Notes: a model not told the origin generated them from the letters alone. Counted from the stretch's first letter, positions 25,263 through 36,496 are shown. The stretch is DNA of 64,000 nt from Haloferax gibbonsii ATCC 33959 (GCF_000336775.1 NZ_AOLJ01000013.1:62144-126143); one strand, 5' to 3'. Numbers and translations are program-made.

Positions 25263-25748
25263 ATGGACGAACACACCCGCGACCCGAGCGTCGCCCCGCC
25301 GCTCGGCAACCCGACGGGGTGGAACGACGAACTGCGGCTGTGGGAGCACGCGACGCTCCGCCGGGCGGTCGAACACGGCGTCCGCCTGTTCAACTCGGGT
25401 GATTTCCACGAGAGCCACGACTGCTTCGAAGACGAGTGGTACAACTACGGCGCGGGGACCGCGGAAAGCGCCTTCCTCCACGGGATGGTGCAGGTCGCCG
25501 CCGGCGCGTACAAGCACTTCGACTTCGAGAACGACGCGGGGATGCGGTCGCTGTTCGAGACGGCGCTTGAGTACATCCGCGGCGTTCCGAGCGACTTCTA
25601 CGGCGTCGACGTGGACGACGTGCGCGAGACCCTCCGGGCGGCGCTGGACGACCCGACGGCGCTCCACGGCTGGCAAATCGAACTCGACGGCCACCGGGCG
25701 ACCGCCTACCCCGCCGACTACGAGTACGTCGAGGGACTCGACCACTAA
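25263..25748 (+). CDS. DUF309 domain protein
   Basis: The 161-residue protein carries the DUF309 signature [20 protein letters not shown] (about residues 42-61), with the conserved His/Glu pair of FHESHDxxE, and the following [20 protein letters not shown]. Known structures are helical bundles with a possible metal site at these residues. The function of the family is not established. It has its own upstream region and is divergent from the small zinc-finger gene. Confidence 0.88.
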   Translation: MDEHTRDPSVAPPLGNPTGWNDELRLWEHATLRRAVEHGVRLFNSGDFHESHDCFEDEWYNYGAGTAESAFLHGMVQVAAGAYKHFDFENDAGMRSLFETALEYIRGVPSDFYGVDVDDVRETLRAALDDPTALHGWQIELDGHRATAYPADYEYVEGLDH

Positions 25749-25867
25749 CCGCGTCGGGCCGCGTCTTCGCCCGCCACGAACCGTCCCCGCCGACTAACAC
25801 GTCCGCGAAAGCGGCGCGAACCGGGAGAATCTAAAGGTCCATTAGCGTCCAGTTCTAGGAACCGGCA

Positions 25868-26728
25868 ATGCGAATCTACGAACTCGGTGACGGCACGCCC
25901 GAAGTGTCTGTCGTCGGGTCGATCCACGGCGACGAACCGTGCGGCGCTCGCGCCATCGAGCGGTTCGTCGCGGAGGACCCCGACGTCGAGCGCCCGGTGA
26001 AGCTCATCGTCGCCAACGAGGAGGCGCTGGCGGCGGACGAGCGCTACCTCGACGAGGACCTCAACCGGGCGTTTCCGGGCGACCCAAACGCCGAGAGCCA
26101 CGAGCGACGCCTCGCCCACGACCTCGGCCGCGAGGTCCGCGGCACCACCGCGTTCTCGCTTCACTCCACCCAGTCGTACGCCGAACCGTTCGCCATCGTG
26201 GACACGGTCGACGCCATCTCCCGGTCGATTCTCCCCCGGCTCCCGGTCGACGTGGCCGTCGAGACGAACCACTTCGCGGAGGGCCGACTCATCGAGCACG
26301 CCCACACCATCGAGGTCGAAGCCGGCCTCCAGAAGTCCGACGAGGCGGCCGACAACGCCTACTGGCTCATCCGGGCGTTCCTCACCGCGACCAACGTTCT
26401 CCCCGCCCCCGCGGTTGCGAGCGACGGGAGCGGCGAGCTCGACGAGGAGTCCGAGTCGCAGACCGAAGACGACCGCCTGAAACTCGCGATTCCGGAGGAG
26501 AACAGCATCGACGTGTTCCGCCTGCTCGAACGGCTTCCCAAGCCGCCGGCGGACCAGTACGAGGTCCACGCGACCAACTTCGAACCCGTCGCCGCCGGCG
26601 AGACGTTCGCCCGCGCCGACGCCGAGCAGTTCGTCGCAGACCGCGACTTCTACCCCATTCTCCTCTCCGCGTACGGCTACGCGGACATCTTCGGCTACGC
26701 CGGCGACAAAGTCGGCACGCTCCCGTAG
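25868..26728 (+). CDS. Succinylglutamate desuccinylase/aspartoacylase family zinc enzyme
   Basis: The 286-residue protein belongs to the M14-like AstE/AspA family of zinc-dependent acyl-amide hydrolases. The zinc ligands are in SIHGDEPCG (H20, E23) and in the SLHSTQSYAEP segment; LNRAFPGDPNAESHERRLAHDL carries the substrate-binding Asn-Arg pair. The C-terminal part (ADQYEVHATNFEPVAAGETFA) forms a beta domain. This haloarchaeal subtype is shorter than AstE. Its substrate could be an N-acyl amino acid or a peptide amide; nothing nearby decides this. A second, distinct member of the family is encoded at 45729-46754. Confidence 0.88.
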   Translation: MRIYELGDGTPEVSVVGSIHGDEPCGARAIERFVAEDPDVERPVKLIVANEEALAADERYLDEDLNRAFPGDPNAESHERRLAHDLGREVRGTTAFSLHSTQSYAEPFAIVDTVDAISRSILPRLPVDVAVETNHFAEGRLIEHAHTIEVEAGLQKSDEAADNAYWLIRAFLTATNVLPAPAVASDGSGELDEESESQTEDDRLKLAIPEENSIDVFRLLERLPKPPADQYEVHATNFEPVAAGETFARADAEQFVADRDFYPILLSAYGYADIFGYAGDKVGTLP

Positions 26729-26754
26729 TCGGCAGACCGTCTCGTCTCTCCGCG

Positions 26755-27402
26755 CTACGCGTCGTCCTCGCCGAAGATTCGAGCGGCCGCCTCGGCGACC
26801 GATTCGACCGCCGCCGGGTCGTCGCCGGGACCGTCGTCGCCGACGTGGTACGCCTCCCACCCGGCGTCTCGCGCCCCGACCACGTCCTCGTCGTAGGTGT
26901 CGCCGACGTAGACGTAGTCGTCCGCCGGGAGCGCGGTCTCCGCGGCCTCGAAGACCCCCGAATCGGGCTTCCGCGAGGCGACCGCGGGGTCGTTCGAGAC
27001 GACGACGGCGTCGACGACGCCCGCGAGGTCGTGGCGTTCGAGCTTCGCCCGCTGGACCGCCGGCGCGCCGTTCGTGAGAATCCCCGTCGGTCGGCGGTCG
27101 GCGACGCGGACGAGCGCCTCGCGGGCCGACGCGGGGACCGTCGTGGCGGCGAGTTCGGCCTCCGCGTAGCGCGCCACGAGCGCCTCCGGGTCGTCGCCGA
27201 TGTCGAACTCGCCGGTGATCGCCTCGAAGCCGACCGCGTAGGGGTCCACGGCGAGGTCCTCGAACGCGTCGAAGAAGACGGAGAGATACCGGTCGTAGGC
27301 ACCGTCCGGAGCGTCCGGCACCGCGCGGTCGAAGATGGTCTCGAAGTCGGCGGTGTAGCGGAGGAGCGTCAGGTCGAGGTCGAAGAAGACGGCGGTCGTC
27401 AT
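26755..27402 (-). CDS. HAD superfamily hydrolase
   Basis: The 215-residue protein has the HAD motifs: motif I FFDLDLTLL (nucleophile D8, acid/base D10), motif II ILTNGAPA, motif III lysine around RAKLERHDL or RKPDSGVFE, and motif IV YVGDTYDEDVVGARDAGW. An alpha-helical cap lies between residues 15 and 90, as in phosphoglycolate phosphatase-like and haloacid dehalogenase-like members. ATG at 27402 was chosen so that motif I lies directly at the N-terminus. The substrate is unknown. It is convergent with the zinc enzyme gene. Confidence 0.9.
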   Translation of the reverse strand: MTTAVFFDLDLTLLRYTADFETIFDRAVPDAPDGAYDRYLSVFFDAFEDLAVDPYAVGFEAITGEFDIGDDPEALVARYAEAELAATTVPASAREALVRVADRRPTGILTNGAPAVQRAKLERHDLAGVVDAVVVSNDPAVASRKPDSGVFEAAETALPADDYVYVGDTYDEDVVGARDAGWEAYHVGDDGPGDDPAAVESVAEAAARIFGEDDA

Positions 27403-27435
27403 ATCAGGGCCAGCGGCCGGGAACCACAAAAATCC

Positions 27436-27885
27436 CTACTCGTCGGCGGGTTCGAACTCGACGAGCGTCAGGTTTCGGTCGAGGTGGCAGTGGTCGTGCG
27501 GCGGGTCGCCGAGCACGTCGCTGATGCGGTACTCCTGGTCGAACTCGGCACCCTCGGGGACGCAGTACTCGTGGCTGGGGCACTCGGTGTGCGGACACGG
27601 GCCCTGCAGGCTGGCCTTGCTCCCGGCGTACGCCCCCTTCGAGGGGACGTTCGCCGTGACCGGTGCCGGTTCGACCTCGACGGCGCGGACGCCCTCGTCG
27701 TGGACGGCGCAGTCGAGGACCTGCGTGTTCTCGCGCACGCCGAGGACCCGGTAGCGGACGCCCTCGGTGAGGTTGAGGCACTGCTGGCGGTACGGACACC
27801 CCTCGCAGGCGCTCGATTCACCGTGGTAGACGAACTCGGTGCCGGGGTCGGTCAGGCGGGCACCGACAAGCGTGACGGAGGTCAT
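27436..27885 (-). CDS. UPF0179 family protein
   Basis: The 149-residue protein fits the archaeal UPF0179 family. It begins VTLVGARLTDPGTEFVYHG and contains two cysteine groups, CEGCPYRQQCLNL and a second GPCPHTECPSHEYC, that could hold a metal or an iron-sulfur cluster. The second group is followed by an acidic segment and a PPHDHCHLDRNLTLVEF motif. The family is conserved among archaea but has no assigned function. It shares direction with the HAD gene (33 bases away) and the gene at 27910, so the three may form an operon. Confidence 0.9.
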   Translation of the reverse strand: MTSVTLVGARLTDPGTEFVYHGESSACEGCPYRQQCLNLTEGVRYRVLGVRENTQVLDCAVHDEGVRAVEVEPAPVTANVPSKGAYAGSKASLQGPCPHTECPSHEYCVPEGAEFDQEYRISDVLGDPPHDHCHLDRNLTLVEFEPADE

Positions 27886-27909
27886 AGCGGTGGTTCTCCT
27901 GCGAGGTGG

Positions 27910-28290
27910 TTAAGGCTCCCGCCCGGTCAGCTCGTCGAGCTTCTCGAAGTAGTCCTCGCGGGGGACTTGGTAGGCGCTCCGGTAGTCTATCTCGCCGTCC
28001 GAAAAGCGCCCGGCGATGTCGGTCGCGCCCTCGACGGCCGCCTCGCGGGAGTCGAACTCCTCGACGACGACCTCGATTTCCGGTTCGAGATAGAGCACCG
28101 CGTGCCACGTCTCGGTGCGTATCTGCGTCGCGCCCGGGCGGTTCGCCCGCGACCCGTTCCACACGAAGACGGTCGGCATGCACTCGGCGGGAAAGGCGCT
28201 CTCGTTGAACACGTCGGGGCGGAACGCGAGGATGCGCCGACCCTCGTGTTCGTCGTTCCAGAGGGTCCACCCGTCGGGGAGGTCGGTCAT
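27910..28290 (-). CDS. Haloarchaeal DUF5820-like protein
   Basis: The 126-residue protein starts LPDGWTLWNDEHEGRRILAFRPDVFN and continues PAECMPTVFVWNGSRANRPGA. I believe this is the haloarchaeal DUF5820 family, but that naming is from memory. It is soluble, acidic, with mixed alpha/beta character, and has no metal-binding pattern. It is the first gene of a likely minus-strand operon with UPF0179 and the HAD gene, 24 bases upstream of UPF0179. Confidence 0.75.
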   Translation of the reverse strand: MTDLPDGWTLWNDEHEGRRILAFRPDVFNESAFPAECMPTVFVWNGSRANRPGATQIRTETWHAVLYLEPEIEVVVEEFDSREAAVEGATDIAGRFSDGEIDYRSAYQVPREDYFEKLDELTGREP

Positions 28291-28558
28291 GGGTGCGCTA
28301 GTCCGCCGCGCGTCCTAAGCCTTCCCGCTTCCGCGCCGAGGGGCGGTCGTCTCGACCCGGCTCGAAGCGCGTGGTTCGGGCCTCGAACGCGACCCATCGG
28401 AGACGACATGAATCCCAACCGACCCGATTAACGACACCGACAGTCGACTGAACCGCCGATTAAATCGACACACTTCGGCTGGTTGGAGGTTCACGGGACG
28501 TGGTACGTATCTGGATTGGTTGGCGTTCGAGACAATTTGTTGACTACTTTCAGAGAAA
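28291..28558. other. Intergenic region, divergent promoters
   Basis: No gene is supported here. It separates the minus-strand UPF0179 operon from the plus-strand PrkA operon. The stretch 28430-28560 is the least GC-rich part and likely holds regulatory sequence for one or both. Confidence 0.45.
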
Positions 28559-28823
28559 GCGTTATATGTTAACGTCTCTCATTGATTGGTAGTCTCGGTC
28601 CCCGGGCCGAGCGAGCCGTCGCGCATCGTCCGCAAATTGCCGATTCTGTCGCCAGTCGCCGACCCGTCGTAAGCGCGCAGCGGCGGCGACGCACTTCGAC
28701 CTACCGCCCGCGGTCTGCGCCGCGGGTCCGTGGTTCGCGGTGTGTCGTCTGCGACCCGCGAACGCGGGCGCGTCGCCCTCGGTCGTCTAACCGGACGGCT
28801 GGTCCGACGAGGCTCCACGAACA
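28559..28823 (+). promoter_or_regulatory. Promoter and structured 5' leader of the PrkA operon
   Basis: A TATA-like GCGTTATATGTTAACG is at 28559-28574; no AT-rich box is closer to the start codon at 28824. This implies a leader of roughly 220 bases, unusually long for a haloarchaeon. The leader is GC-rich and can form several stems: 28707-28713 with 28720-28726 (7 pairs), 28733-28740 with 28756-28763 (8 pairs), a competing 28755-28760 with 28763-28768, and 28792-28796 with 28802-28806 just before the start. The second and third stems exclude each other. Confidence 0.45.
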
Positions 28824-30896
28824 ATGACCGGCGAAATTGAAACACTCGCAGACCTGAGCAAGCACTACAAAGACTCCGTGCCCGCGGACCTCCGCGAGGC
28901 GAAGAGCTTCGAGTGGTACTTGGAAGAGGTCTACGCTCACCCAAAGATCGCTCGCAACGCCCACCAGCGCGTGGCGGACATGTTCGACTTCTACGGCACC
29001 CGTTACGACGAGGACGCGGGCGTCGTGGAGTACCTCATGGCCTCCGAAGACCCCCTTCACGACGGTGAAAACGTCTTCTACGGTCGCGAAGTACACGAGT
29101 CGATTCACGAGTTCGTCAACAAGGTGAAATCGGGGGCCCGCGGCCTCGGCCCCGAAAAACGCATCAAACTCCTCTTGGGTCCCGTCGGCTCCGGGAAGTC
29201 CCACTTCGACTGGATTTCCCGGCGCTACTTCGAGGATTACACGATGTCCGACGAGGGGCGGATGTACACCTTCCGGTGGACGAACCTCGGCGACGTCATC
29301 CGCGACCAGGACCCCTCCGACGACGTGGTCCAGTCGCCGATGAACCAGGACCCGCTCGTGTTGCTCCCGCAGGAACAGCGCGACGTGGTCATCAAGCAGT
29401 TGAACGAGAACCTCGACGCGCCGTACACCATCCGGAACGACCAGGCGCTTGACCCCGCCTCGGAGTTCTACATGGACCGACTGCTCGCCCACTACGACGA
29501 CGACCTAGAGGAGGTCGTGGCGAACCACATCGAGGTCATCCGGCTCGTCGCCTCCGAGAACAAACGGCAGTGCATCGAGACGTTCGAGCCGAAGGACAAG
29601 AAGAACCAAGACGAGACCGAACTCACCGGCGACGTCAACTACTCGAAACTCGCGGTGTACGGCGAGTCCGACCCGCGGGCGTTCGACTACGCCGGCGCGT
29701 TCTGTAACGCGAACCGCGGCATCTTCTCCGGCGAGGAACTGCTGAAGCTCCAGCGCGAGTTCCTCTACGACTTCCTGCACGCCTCGCAGGAACAGACCAT
29801 CAAGCCGAAGAACAACCCCCGAATCGACATCGACCAGGTCATCGTCGGGCGGACGAACATGCCGGAGTACAGAGAGAAGAAGGGCGACGAGAAGATGGAG
29901 GCGTTCAACGACCGGACGAAGCGCATCGACTTCCCGTACGTCCTCGAGTACGAACAGGAGGCCGAAATCTACCGGAAGATGCTCCGGAACGCGGACGTGC
30001 CCGACATCCACGTCGAGCCGCACACCTTAGAGATGTCCGGGCTGTTCGGCGTTCTGACCCGCATCGTCGAACCCGACTCCGACACCATCTCGCTCGTCCA
30101 GAAGGCGAAGGCCTACAACGGCGAGTTGGACGACGGCGACGACGTGGACGTGCGTAAACTCCGCGAGGAGGGCGAGAAGAAAGCCGACATCGCCGAGGGG
30201 ATGGACGGCGTCTCCGCCCGGTTCATCGGCGACGAAATCGCCGAGGCCATCATGGACGCGACCCACCGCGGCCGCGGCTACCTCTCGCCGCTGTCCTCGT
30301 TTACCCACCTCGAAGAGAACCTCGAGAACCACGGGTCGATTCCCGAGGAGAACCTCGAACGCTACCACCGCTACCTCGAGATGGTCCGCGAGGAGTACAA
30401 AGAGCGCGCCATCGAGGACGTGCGCCACGCCCTCGCCTACGACATCGACGAGATTCGCCGGCAGGGCGAGAAGTACATGGACCACGTCATGGCCTACATC
30501 GACGACGCGACGGTCGAAGACGAACTGACGGGCCGCGACCAAGAGCCCGACGAGAAGTTCCTCCGCGCGGTCGAAGAGAAGCTCAACATCCCCGAGGACC
30601 GCAAGGACGACTTCCGACAGGAGGTCTCCAACTGGGTCTCTCGGCGCGCCCGCGAGGGGACGTCGTTCAACCCGCAGGACAACGACCGCCTCCGCCGCGC
30701 CCTCGAACGCAAGCTCTGGGAGGACAAGAAGCACAACATCAACTTCTCGGCGCTCGTCAGCGCGAACGAGCTGGACGACGACGAACGCAACGCGTGGATA
30801 GACGCGCTCGTCGACCAGGGTTACTCGCGCGACGGCGCACGGGAGGTGCTCGAGTTCGCCGGTGCGGAGGTGGCGAAGACCGAACTCGAAGGGTGA
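28824..30896 (+). CDS. prkA: PrkA-type AAA+ serine protein kinase, first copy
   Basis: The 690-residue protein belongs to the PrkA/YeaG family, AAA+ ATPases with a kinase-like C-terminal region. The N-terminal segment (SFEWYLEEVYAHPKIARNAHQRV) precedes a P-loop GPVGSGKS at 119-126, and the C-terminal third is rich in charged helices. In Escherichia coli the relative YeaG acts with YeaH in stress and nitrogen starvation, and PrkA in Bacillus affects sporulation. A second, diverged copy starts two bases after the stop. Kinase activity for the archaeal form is assumed from the family only. Confidence 0.92.
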   Translation: MTGEIETLADLSKHYKDSVPADLREAKSFEWYLEEVYAHPKIARNAHQRVADMFDFYGTRYDEDAGVVEYLMASEDPLHDGENVFYGREVHESIHEFVNKVKSGARGLGPEKRIKLLLGPVGSGKSHFDWISRRYFEDYTMSDEGRMYTFRWTNLGDVIRDQDPSDDVVQSPMNQDPLVLLPQEQRDVVIKQLNENLDAPYTIRNDQALDPASEFYMDRLLAHYDDDLEEVVANHIEVIRLVASENKRQCIETFEPKDKKNQDETELTGDVNYSKLAVYGESDPRAFDYAGAFCNANRGIFSGEELLKLQREFLYDFLHASQEQTIKPKNNPRIDIDQVIVGRTNMPEYREKKGDEKMEAFNDRTKRIDFPYVLEYEQEAEIYRKMLRNADVPDIHVEPHTLEMSGLFGVLTRIVEPDSDTISLVQKAKAYNGELDDGDDVDVRKLREEGEKKADIAEGMDGVSARFIGDEIAEAIMDATHRGRGYLSPLSSFTHLEENLENHGSIPEENLERYHRYLEMVREEYKERAIEDVRHALAYDIDEIRRQGEKYMDHVMAYIDDATVEDELTGRDQEPDEKFLRAVEEKLNIPEDRKDDFRQEVSNWVSRRAREGTSFNPQDNDRLRRALERKLWEDKKHNINFSALVSANELDDDERNAWIDALVDQGYSRDGAREVLEFAGAEVAKTELEG

Positions 30897-30898
30897 CC

Positions 30899-33172
30899 AT
30901 GCGAGACTACATCCGCGAGGCGGACGAGGCGCTCCGCGGCACCTACGAGGAGCCGATGAGCCTCGGCGAGTACGTCGACGCCGCGTTCGAGTCCCCGTCT
31001 ATCGCCTCCCACGCGTCGAAGTACCTCTTGGAAGCCATCGAGTCGATGGGGACCAGACAGGTGGTCGAACAGGGCGAGGAGAAACAGCGCTACCGCTTTT
31101 TCGACGACCCCGCCAACGACGGCGAGCACGCGGTTCTCGGCAACACGGAGGTGCTCAACGCCTTCGTCGACGACCTGCGGACCATCGCCGCCGACCGCGG
31201 CAAAGCCGAGAAAATCGTCTGGTTCGACGGCCCGACGGCCACGGGGAAATCGGAGTTGAAACGCTGTCTCATCAACGGGCTTCGGGAGTACTCGAAGACC
31301 GACGCGGGGCGGCGCTACACCGTCGAGTGGAACGTCGCCAACGCCGACGACACCCGCGGGCTATCCTACGGCGGCGAGGTCGATGCCGCCGACGAGGACT
31401 GGTACGAAAGCCCGGTCCAGTCGCACCCGCTTTCGGTGTTCCCCGCGGAGGTTCGCAAGCGGCTGCTCGCCGACCTCAACAGCAGGAACGGCGACCACAT
31501 CCCCGTCGACGTCGACGAGGACCTCGACCCGTTCTGCCTGGAGGCGTACACCTACCTCGAAGAGGAGTTCCGCAGAGCGGGCAAGCAGGACCTCTTCAGC
31601 GCCGTCACCGACCCGAAACACCTCCGGGTGAAAAACTACGTCGTCGACGTCGGCCGCGGCGTCGGCGTCCTCCACTCGGAGGACGACGGCTCGCCCAAGG
31701 AGCGACTGGTCGGGTCGTGGATGCCGAGCATGCTCCGCGAACTGAACTCCCGGGGGCGCAAGAACCCGCAGGCGTTCAGCTACGACGGCGTGCTCTCGCA
31801 GGGCAACGGCCTCCTCACCATCGTCGAGGACGCCACCCAGCACGCCGACCTGCTCCAGAAGCTCCTGAACGTCCCCGACGAGGGCCACGTCAAGCTGGAC
31901 AAGGGAATCGGGATGGACATCGACACCCAGCTCGTCATCATCTCGAACCCGGACCTCGACGCCGAACTCGACAAGTACGCCGACAGGAACGGCCGCGACC
32001 CGCTGAAGGCGCTCAAGCGCCGGCTCAACAAACACGAGTTCCGCTACCTGACGAACCTCTCGCTGGAGGCCGAGCTCATCCGCCGCGAGCTGACCAACGA
32101 GACGAGCGTCTGGACCGACGACCCCGAGGCGATGGCCGACCGCGTCGCCGAGGCCGTCTCGCTGGACGTCCGCGAGGGGCCGGGCGAGGTCCGCACGCGC
32201 GAACTCGCGCCCCACGCCGTCGAGGCCGCGGCGCTCTACAGCGTCGTGACCCGGCTCGACGGCGACGACGTGCCGCGCGACCCGGACATCGAGTTCGACC
32301 TCGTCGACAAGGCGCTGTTGTTCGACCGCGGCTACCTGCAGGTCGGCGACCAGCGCCGCGAGGTATCGGCGTTCGAGTTCGTCGGCGACTCCGAGGGGAC
32401 TCACGGGATTCCCGTGACGTTCACCCGCGACGTCATCGCCGACCTCCTGCACGACCGCGTCGACCGCAGACACCCCGACCTCGACGTGTCGTCGGTGGTG
32501 ATGCCGACCGACGTGCTCGACGAGATGGTCGCCGAGCTATCGGACGCGCCCGTGTTCTCGCGGGCGGAGTCCTCGGAGTACGAGGGCCGCATCGCCATGG
32601 TCAAAGAGTACATCTTCGACCAGCAGGAGGCGGACGTGCTCGACGCGCTTCTCGCCGACAAAGGCGTCGAGCGCGAGACGGTCGAGGAGTACGTCGAACA
32701 CGTCTACGCGTGGGCGTCCGACGGGCAGATAGAGACCGAGCGCGGGCCGGTCGACCCCGACCCGCTTCTCATGAAGCTGTTCGAGACCGAGCACCTCGGG
32801 CGCTTCTCGCCGGACGACTACGAGGGCAACGACCCCTCCGAGACGGTCGAGGACTTCCGCAACGAGAAGGTCATCACCGCGCTCAACCGCTACGCGTGGG
32901 AGAACCGCGACGAGGGCTTTACCGTCTCCGACGTGGACCTGACCGAGATTCCGGTCATCCGGACGGTGCTCGAAACCCACGACTGGGAGGACGTGCGCCG
33001 GCTGTTCTCCGACCTCGACCCCCGCCAGTGGGACGACCCGCCGGCGAACACTGAGACGGCGCGCGTGAAAGCACGCACCATCGACGAGTTGGTCGACCGC
33101 GGCTACACCGCGGCGTCGGCCGAACTGACCAGCCGTGCCGTGATGAAGGAGGTGAGCCACACATGGGACTGA
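30899..33172 (+). CDS. prkA: PrkA-type AAA+ protein, second copy
   Basis: The 757-residue protein is a second PrkA-family member. Its P-loop is GPTATGKS (111-118), differing from the GPVGSGKS of the first copy, and sequence identity between the two looks low, so this is an ancient duplication rather than a recent one. Motifs shared with the family are [23 protein letters not shown] and [33 protein letters not shown] at 30899 is used: it is two bases after the first copy's stop. The 3' end overlaps the yeaH start by ten bases. A heteromeric complex of the two is a reasonable inference. Confidence 0.9.
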   Translation: MRDYIREADEALRGTYEEPMSLGEYVDAAFESPSIASHASKYLLEAIESMGTRQVVEQGEEKQRYRFFDDPANDGEHAVLGNTEVLNAFVDDLRTIAADRGKAEKIVWFDGPTATGKSELKRCLINGLREYSKTDAGRRYTVEWNVANADDTRGLSYGGEVDAADEDWYESPVQSHPLSVFPAEVRKRLLADLNSRNGDHIPVDVDEDLDPFCLEAYTYLEEEFRRAGKQDLFSAVTDPKHLRVKNYVVDVGRGVGVLHSEDDGSPKERLVGSWMPSMLRELNSRGRKNPQAFSYDGVLSQGNGLLTIVEDATQHADLLQKLLNVPDEGHVKLDKGIGMDIDTQLVIISNPDLDAELDKYADRNGRDPLKALKRRLNKHEFRYLTNLSLEAELIRRELTNETSVWTDDPEAMADRVAEAVSLDVREGPGEVRTRELAPHAVEAAALYSVVTRLDGDDVPRDPDIEFDLVDKALLFDRGYLQVGDQRREVSAFEFVGDSEGTHGIPVTFTRDVIADLLHDRVDRRHPDLDVSSVVMPTDVLDEMVAELSDAPVFSRAESSEYEGRIAMVKEYIFDQQEADVLDALLADKGVERETVEEYVEHVYAWASDGQIETERGPVDPDPLLMKLFETEHLGRFSPDDYEGNDPSETVEDFRNEKVITALNRYAWENRDEGFTVSDVDLTEIPVIRTVLETHDWEDVRRLFSDLDPRQWDDPPANTETARVKARTIDELVDRGYTAASAELTSRAVMKEVSHTWD

Positions 33173-34482
33173 GAGACGACCTCGAACGATTCCGCGAAGT
33201 GGGCGAAGAACGCCGCGAAGACCTCAAGGAGTTCATCTCCTACGGCGACCTCGGCGCGTCCGGCTCGAAAGACATCAAGATACCCATCAAGGTCGTGGAC
33301 CTGCCGGAGTTCAAGTACGACCGCCTCGACATGGGCGGCGTCGGGCAGGGGAAAGGCGGCACGCCCGACGTGGGCCAGCCGCTCGGCCAGCCACAGCCCG
33401 GTGACGGCGAGGGCGAAGACGGCGAGCCCGGCGAGGAGGGGGCCGAACACGAGTACTACGAGATGGACCCCGAGCAGTTCGCCGAGGCGCTGGACGAGGA
33501 ACTCGGCCTCGAACTCGAACCGAAGGGCAAGGAAGTCATCGAGGAGGTCGAAGGCGACTTCACCGACATCACCCGCAGCGGCCCCCACAGCACCCTCGAC
33601 TTCGAGCGCCTGTTCAAGGAGGGCCTGAAGCGCAAGCTCGCGATGGACTTCGACGAGGAGTTCGTCCGCGAGGCGATGAAAGTCGACGGCACCTCGGCCC
33701 GCGAGGTGTTCCGGTGGTGCCGCGAGCAGAACATCCTCGTCTCGATGGCGTGGATCGAAGACGAGTGGAGCCGCATCCCGGACGACGAACGCGGGACGTG
33801 GGCCTCCTTCGAGGAGATGGAGGAGAACGTCGAGCGGACGACGGCCATCCAGCGCATCCGACGCGAGGGGCTCCGCGAGATTCCGTTCCGCCGCGAGGAC
33901 GAGCGCTACCGCCACCCCGAGGTCATCGAGAAGAAGCAGTCGAACGTCGTGGTCGTCAACATCCGCGACGTGTCGGGGTCGATGCGGGAGACGAAGCGCG
34001 AACTCGTCGAACGAACCTTCACCCCGCTGGACTGGTACCTCACGGGCAAGTACGACCACGCCGAGTTCGTCTACATCGCCCACGACGCGGAGGCGTGGGA
34101 GGTCGAACGCGACGAGTTCTTCGGCATCCGCTCGGGCGGCGGGACGCGCATCTCGTCGGCCTACGAGCTGGCGAAGGAGGTGCTGGACGAGCGCTACCCG
34201 TGGCGCGAGTGGAACCGCTACGTCTTCGCCGCGGGCGACTCCGAGAACTCCTCGAACGACACCAAAGAGCGGGTCGTCCCGCTCATGCAGGAGATAGACG
34301 CGAACCTCCACGCCTACGTGGAGACCCAGCCCGGCGGGACCGCCATCAACGCCACGCACGCAGAAGAGGTCGAACGGAGCCTCGGCGAGCAGGGTAACGT
34401 CGTGGTCGCGTACGTCTCGGAGCCCGACGACGTCATCGACGCCATCTACACCATCCTCAGCACGGAGGCGACAGCAGAATGA
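33163..34482 (+). CDS. yeaH: YeaH/DUF444 family protein with VWA-like domain
   Basis: The 439-residue protein matches YeaH (UPF0229, DUF444). It starts [22 protein letters not shown], has a low-complexity Gly/Glu-rich linker at about 60-97, and a C-terminal von Willebrand factor A-like domain with a metal-ion site DVSGSM (D269, S271, S273). The segment [22 protein letters not shown] and the [12 protein letters not shown] stretch complete that domain. YeaH is the usual partner of PrkA kinases. The start overlaps the second kinase by ten bases and the stop overlaps the next gene by four, so translation is coupled. Confidence 0.93.
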   Translation: MGLRDDLERFREVGEERREDLKEFISYGDLGASGSKDIKIPIKVVDLPEFKYDRLDMGGVGQGKGGTPDVGQPLGQPQPGDGEGEDGEPGEEGAEHEYYEMDPEQFAEALDEELGLELEPKGKEVIEEVEGDFTDITRSGPHSTLDFERLFKEGLKRKLAMDFDEEFVREAMKVDGTSAREVFRWCREQNILVSMAWIEDEWSRIPDDERGTWASFEEMEENVERTTAIQRIRREGLREIPFRREDERYRHPEVIEKKQSNVVVVNIRDVSGSMRETKRELVERTFTPLDWYLTGKYDHAEFVYIAHDAEAWEVERDEFFGIRSGGGTRISSAYELAKEVLDERYPWREWNRYVFAAGDSENSSNDTKERVVPLMQEIDANLHAYVETQPGGTAINATHAEEVERSLGEQGNVVVAYVSEPDDVIDAIYTILSTEATAE

Positions 34483-36488
34483 GTTTCAGACGACACCGCA
34501 GAGACGCACAGCGCGAGGCCGCCAGACTCGACGAGCCCGTCCGGGAGGCCGGCGCGCTCGCGAAGAAGCTCGGACTTGACCCCTACCCGGTGAACTACTG
34601 GGTGGTCAACTACGACGAGATGAACCAGCTCATCGCCTACGGCGGGTTCCAAGAGCGGTATCCGCACTGGCGGTGGGGGATGACCTACGACCGCCAGCGG
34701 AAGACCGACCAGTTCGGCATGGGTAAGGCGTTCGAAATCGTCAACAACGACGACCCGGCGAACGCCTTCCTCCAGGAGTCGAACTCGCTGGCCGACCAGA
34801 AGGCCGTCATCACCCACGTCGAGGCGCACTCGGACTTCTTCAAGAACAACCAGTGGTTCGGGCTGTTCTCCGACGAGGGGCAGTTCGCCGCCGCGGCGAT
34901 GCTCGAACGGCACGCCCAGACCATCGAACGGTACGTGGAAAACCCCGAGATCAGCCGGGACGACGTGGAGAAGTTCATCGACGCCGTCCTCTGTCTGGAA
35001 GACACCATCGACCAGCACCGGACCATCCGCGAGGCCGCCGCCGACGAGGACGGTCGTATCCCCGGAGACATTCGCGCCCAGTTGGACAGTCTCGACATCT
35101 CCGACGACGTGCGCCGCGAGGTGTTCGACGAGGCGTGGCTCGAGGGGGTCGAAGAGGCCGAACGCGAGGCCGCGAAGCTCACCGACCCCCGGAAGGACGT
35201 GCTCGCGTACGTCCGAGAACACGGGATGCGGTACGACGAGGAGACGGGCAAGGCCGAAGAGATGGAGCCGTGGCAGAAGGACGTCCTCGACATGCTCCGC
35301 GAGGAGGCGTACTACTTCGCCGCCCAGAAGATGACGAAGGTGATGAACGAGGGCTGGGCGGCCTACTGGGAGTCGCTCATGATGGGCGACGAGCGCTTCG
35401 CGGGCACGGACGAGTTCATCACCTACGCCGACCACCAGTCGCGCGTCCTCGGGTCGCCCGGGCTCAACCCCTACAAGCTCGGCAAGGAGCTGTGGGAGTA
35501 CATCGAGAACTCGACGAACCGCGCGGAGGTCGCCGACAAACTCCTGCGCGTGAAGGGCGTCACGTGGCGCAACTTCCACGAGACGGTCGACTTCGACGAG
35601 GTGCAGACGCTCCTCCGGGCGGACCCCGCTATCGACGGCGTCAGCGCCGACTCCCTCGACGAACTGTCCGAACTCGGCCCCGACGAACCGAGAGTCGACC
35701 ACGAGACCCTCGACAGGGCGCTGTCGGGCGACGAGTCGCTCGACCTCGAAGCGTACCCGTGGAAGCTCCTCACCTACGAGGGGCTCGCGGAGCGACACTA
35801 CTCGCTGGTCAAGGCGCAGAACCGCGGGTTCCTCAGCCGGATTCGGCGCTCCGAACTCGAACAGCTCTCGCGGTACATGTTCGACGACGAGGTGTACGAC
35901 AGCGTCGAGGAGGCCGTCGCCGACGTGGACAAGACCGCCGGCTGGGACCGGATGCGCGAGATTCGCGAGAGCCACAACGACGTGACGTTCCTCGACGCGT
36001 TCCTCTCCGAGGAGTTCGTCCGCGCGAACCACTACTTCGCCTACGAGTACTCCCAGTCGTCCCGGCAGTTCCGCGTCTCCTCGTCGGAGTACCGAGACGT
36101 GAAAAAGAAGCTCCTGTTCCAGTTCACGAACTTCGGAAAGCCGACTATCGCGGTGTACGACGGCAACTTCGACAACCGCGGGGAACTCCTGTTGGGACAC
36201 CAGTACAACGGCGTCATCCTCGACATGAAGCAGGCGAAGGGCGTCTTGGAGCGCGTCTATCACCTCTGGGGCCGCCCGGTGAACCTGATGACCATCACGA
36301 AGGAGTTCGACGAGCACGAGGTCGAAGTCGCCCGTCGACGGGGGCGCGAGCCGACGCCGGAAGAGCGAGCCATCCGCGTCCGCTACGACGGCGAATCGTT
36401 CGACGAACACGACCTCGACCCCGAACTGGAGGCGCGTATCGCCGCCGGCGAGGTCGACTACGACACGAAGCCCGATGACTGGCTCTGA
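34479..36488 (+). CDS. SpoVR family protein (YcgB-like)
   Basis: The 669-residue protein is a SpoVR/YcgB relative. It shows [31 protein letters not shown] near the N-terminus and [15 protein letters not shown], then a second SpoVR block [15 protein letters not shown] further on; histidines in HSDFFKNN could be metal ligands. It starts inside the yeaH stop (ATGA). In Bacillus, SpoVR is involved in spore cortex formation; in E. coli, YcgB is induced with YeaGH. The length is greater than that of bacterial YcgB (about 510), mostly through a helical insertion in the middle and a charged C-terminal domain. Confidence 0.93.
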   Translation: MSFRRHRRDAQREAARLDEPVREAGALAKKLGLDPYPVNYWVVNYDEMNQLIAYGGFQERYPHWRWGMTYDRQRKTDQFGMGKAFEIVNNDDPANAFLQESNSLADQKAVITHVEAHSDFFKNNQWFGLFSDEGQFAAAAMLERHAQTIERYVENPEISRDDVEKFIDAVLCLEDTIDQHRTIREAAADEDGRIPGDIRAQLDSLDISDDVRREVFDEAWLEGVEEAEREAAKLTDPRKDVLAYVREHGMRYDEETGKAEEMEPWQKDVLDMLREEAYYFAAQKMTKVMNEGWAAYWESLMMGDERFAGTDEFITYADHQSRVLGSPGLNPYKLGKELWEYIENSTNRAEVADKLLRVKGVTWRNFHETVDFDEVQTLLRADPAIDGVSADSLDELSELGPDEPRVDHETLDRALSGDESLDLEAYPWKLLTYEGLAERHYSLVKAQNRGFLSRIRRSELEQLSRYMFDDEVYDSVEEAVADVDKTAGWDRMREIRESHNDVTFLDAFLSEEFVRANHYFAYEYSQSSRQFRVSSSEYRDVKKKLLFQFTNFGKPTIAVYDGNFDNRGELLLGHQYNGVILDMKQAKGVLERVYHLWGRPVNLMTITKEFDEHEVEVARRRGREPTPEERAIRVRYDGESFDEHDLDPELEARIAAGEVDYDTKPDDWL

Positions 36489-36496
36489 GCGGGGCG

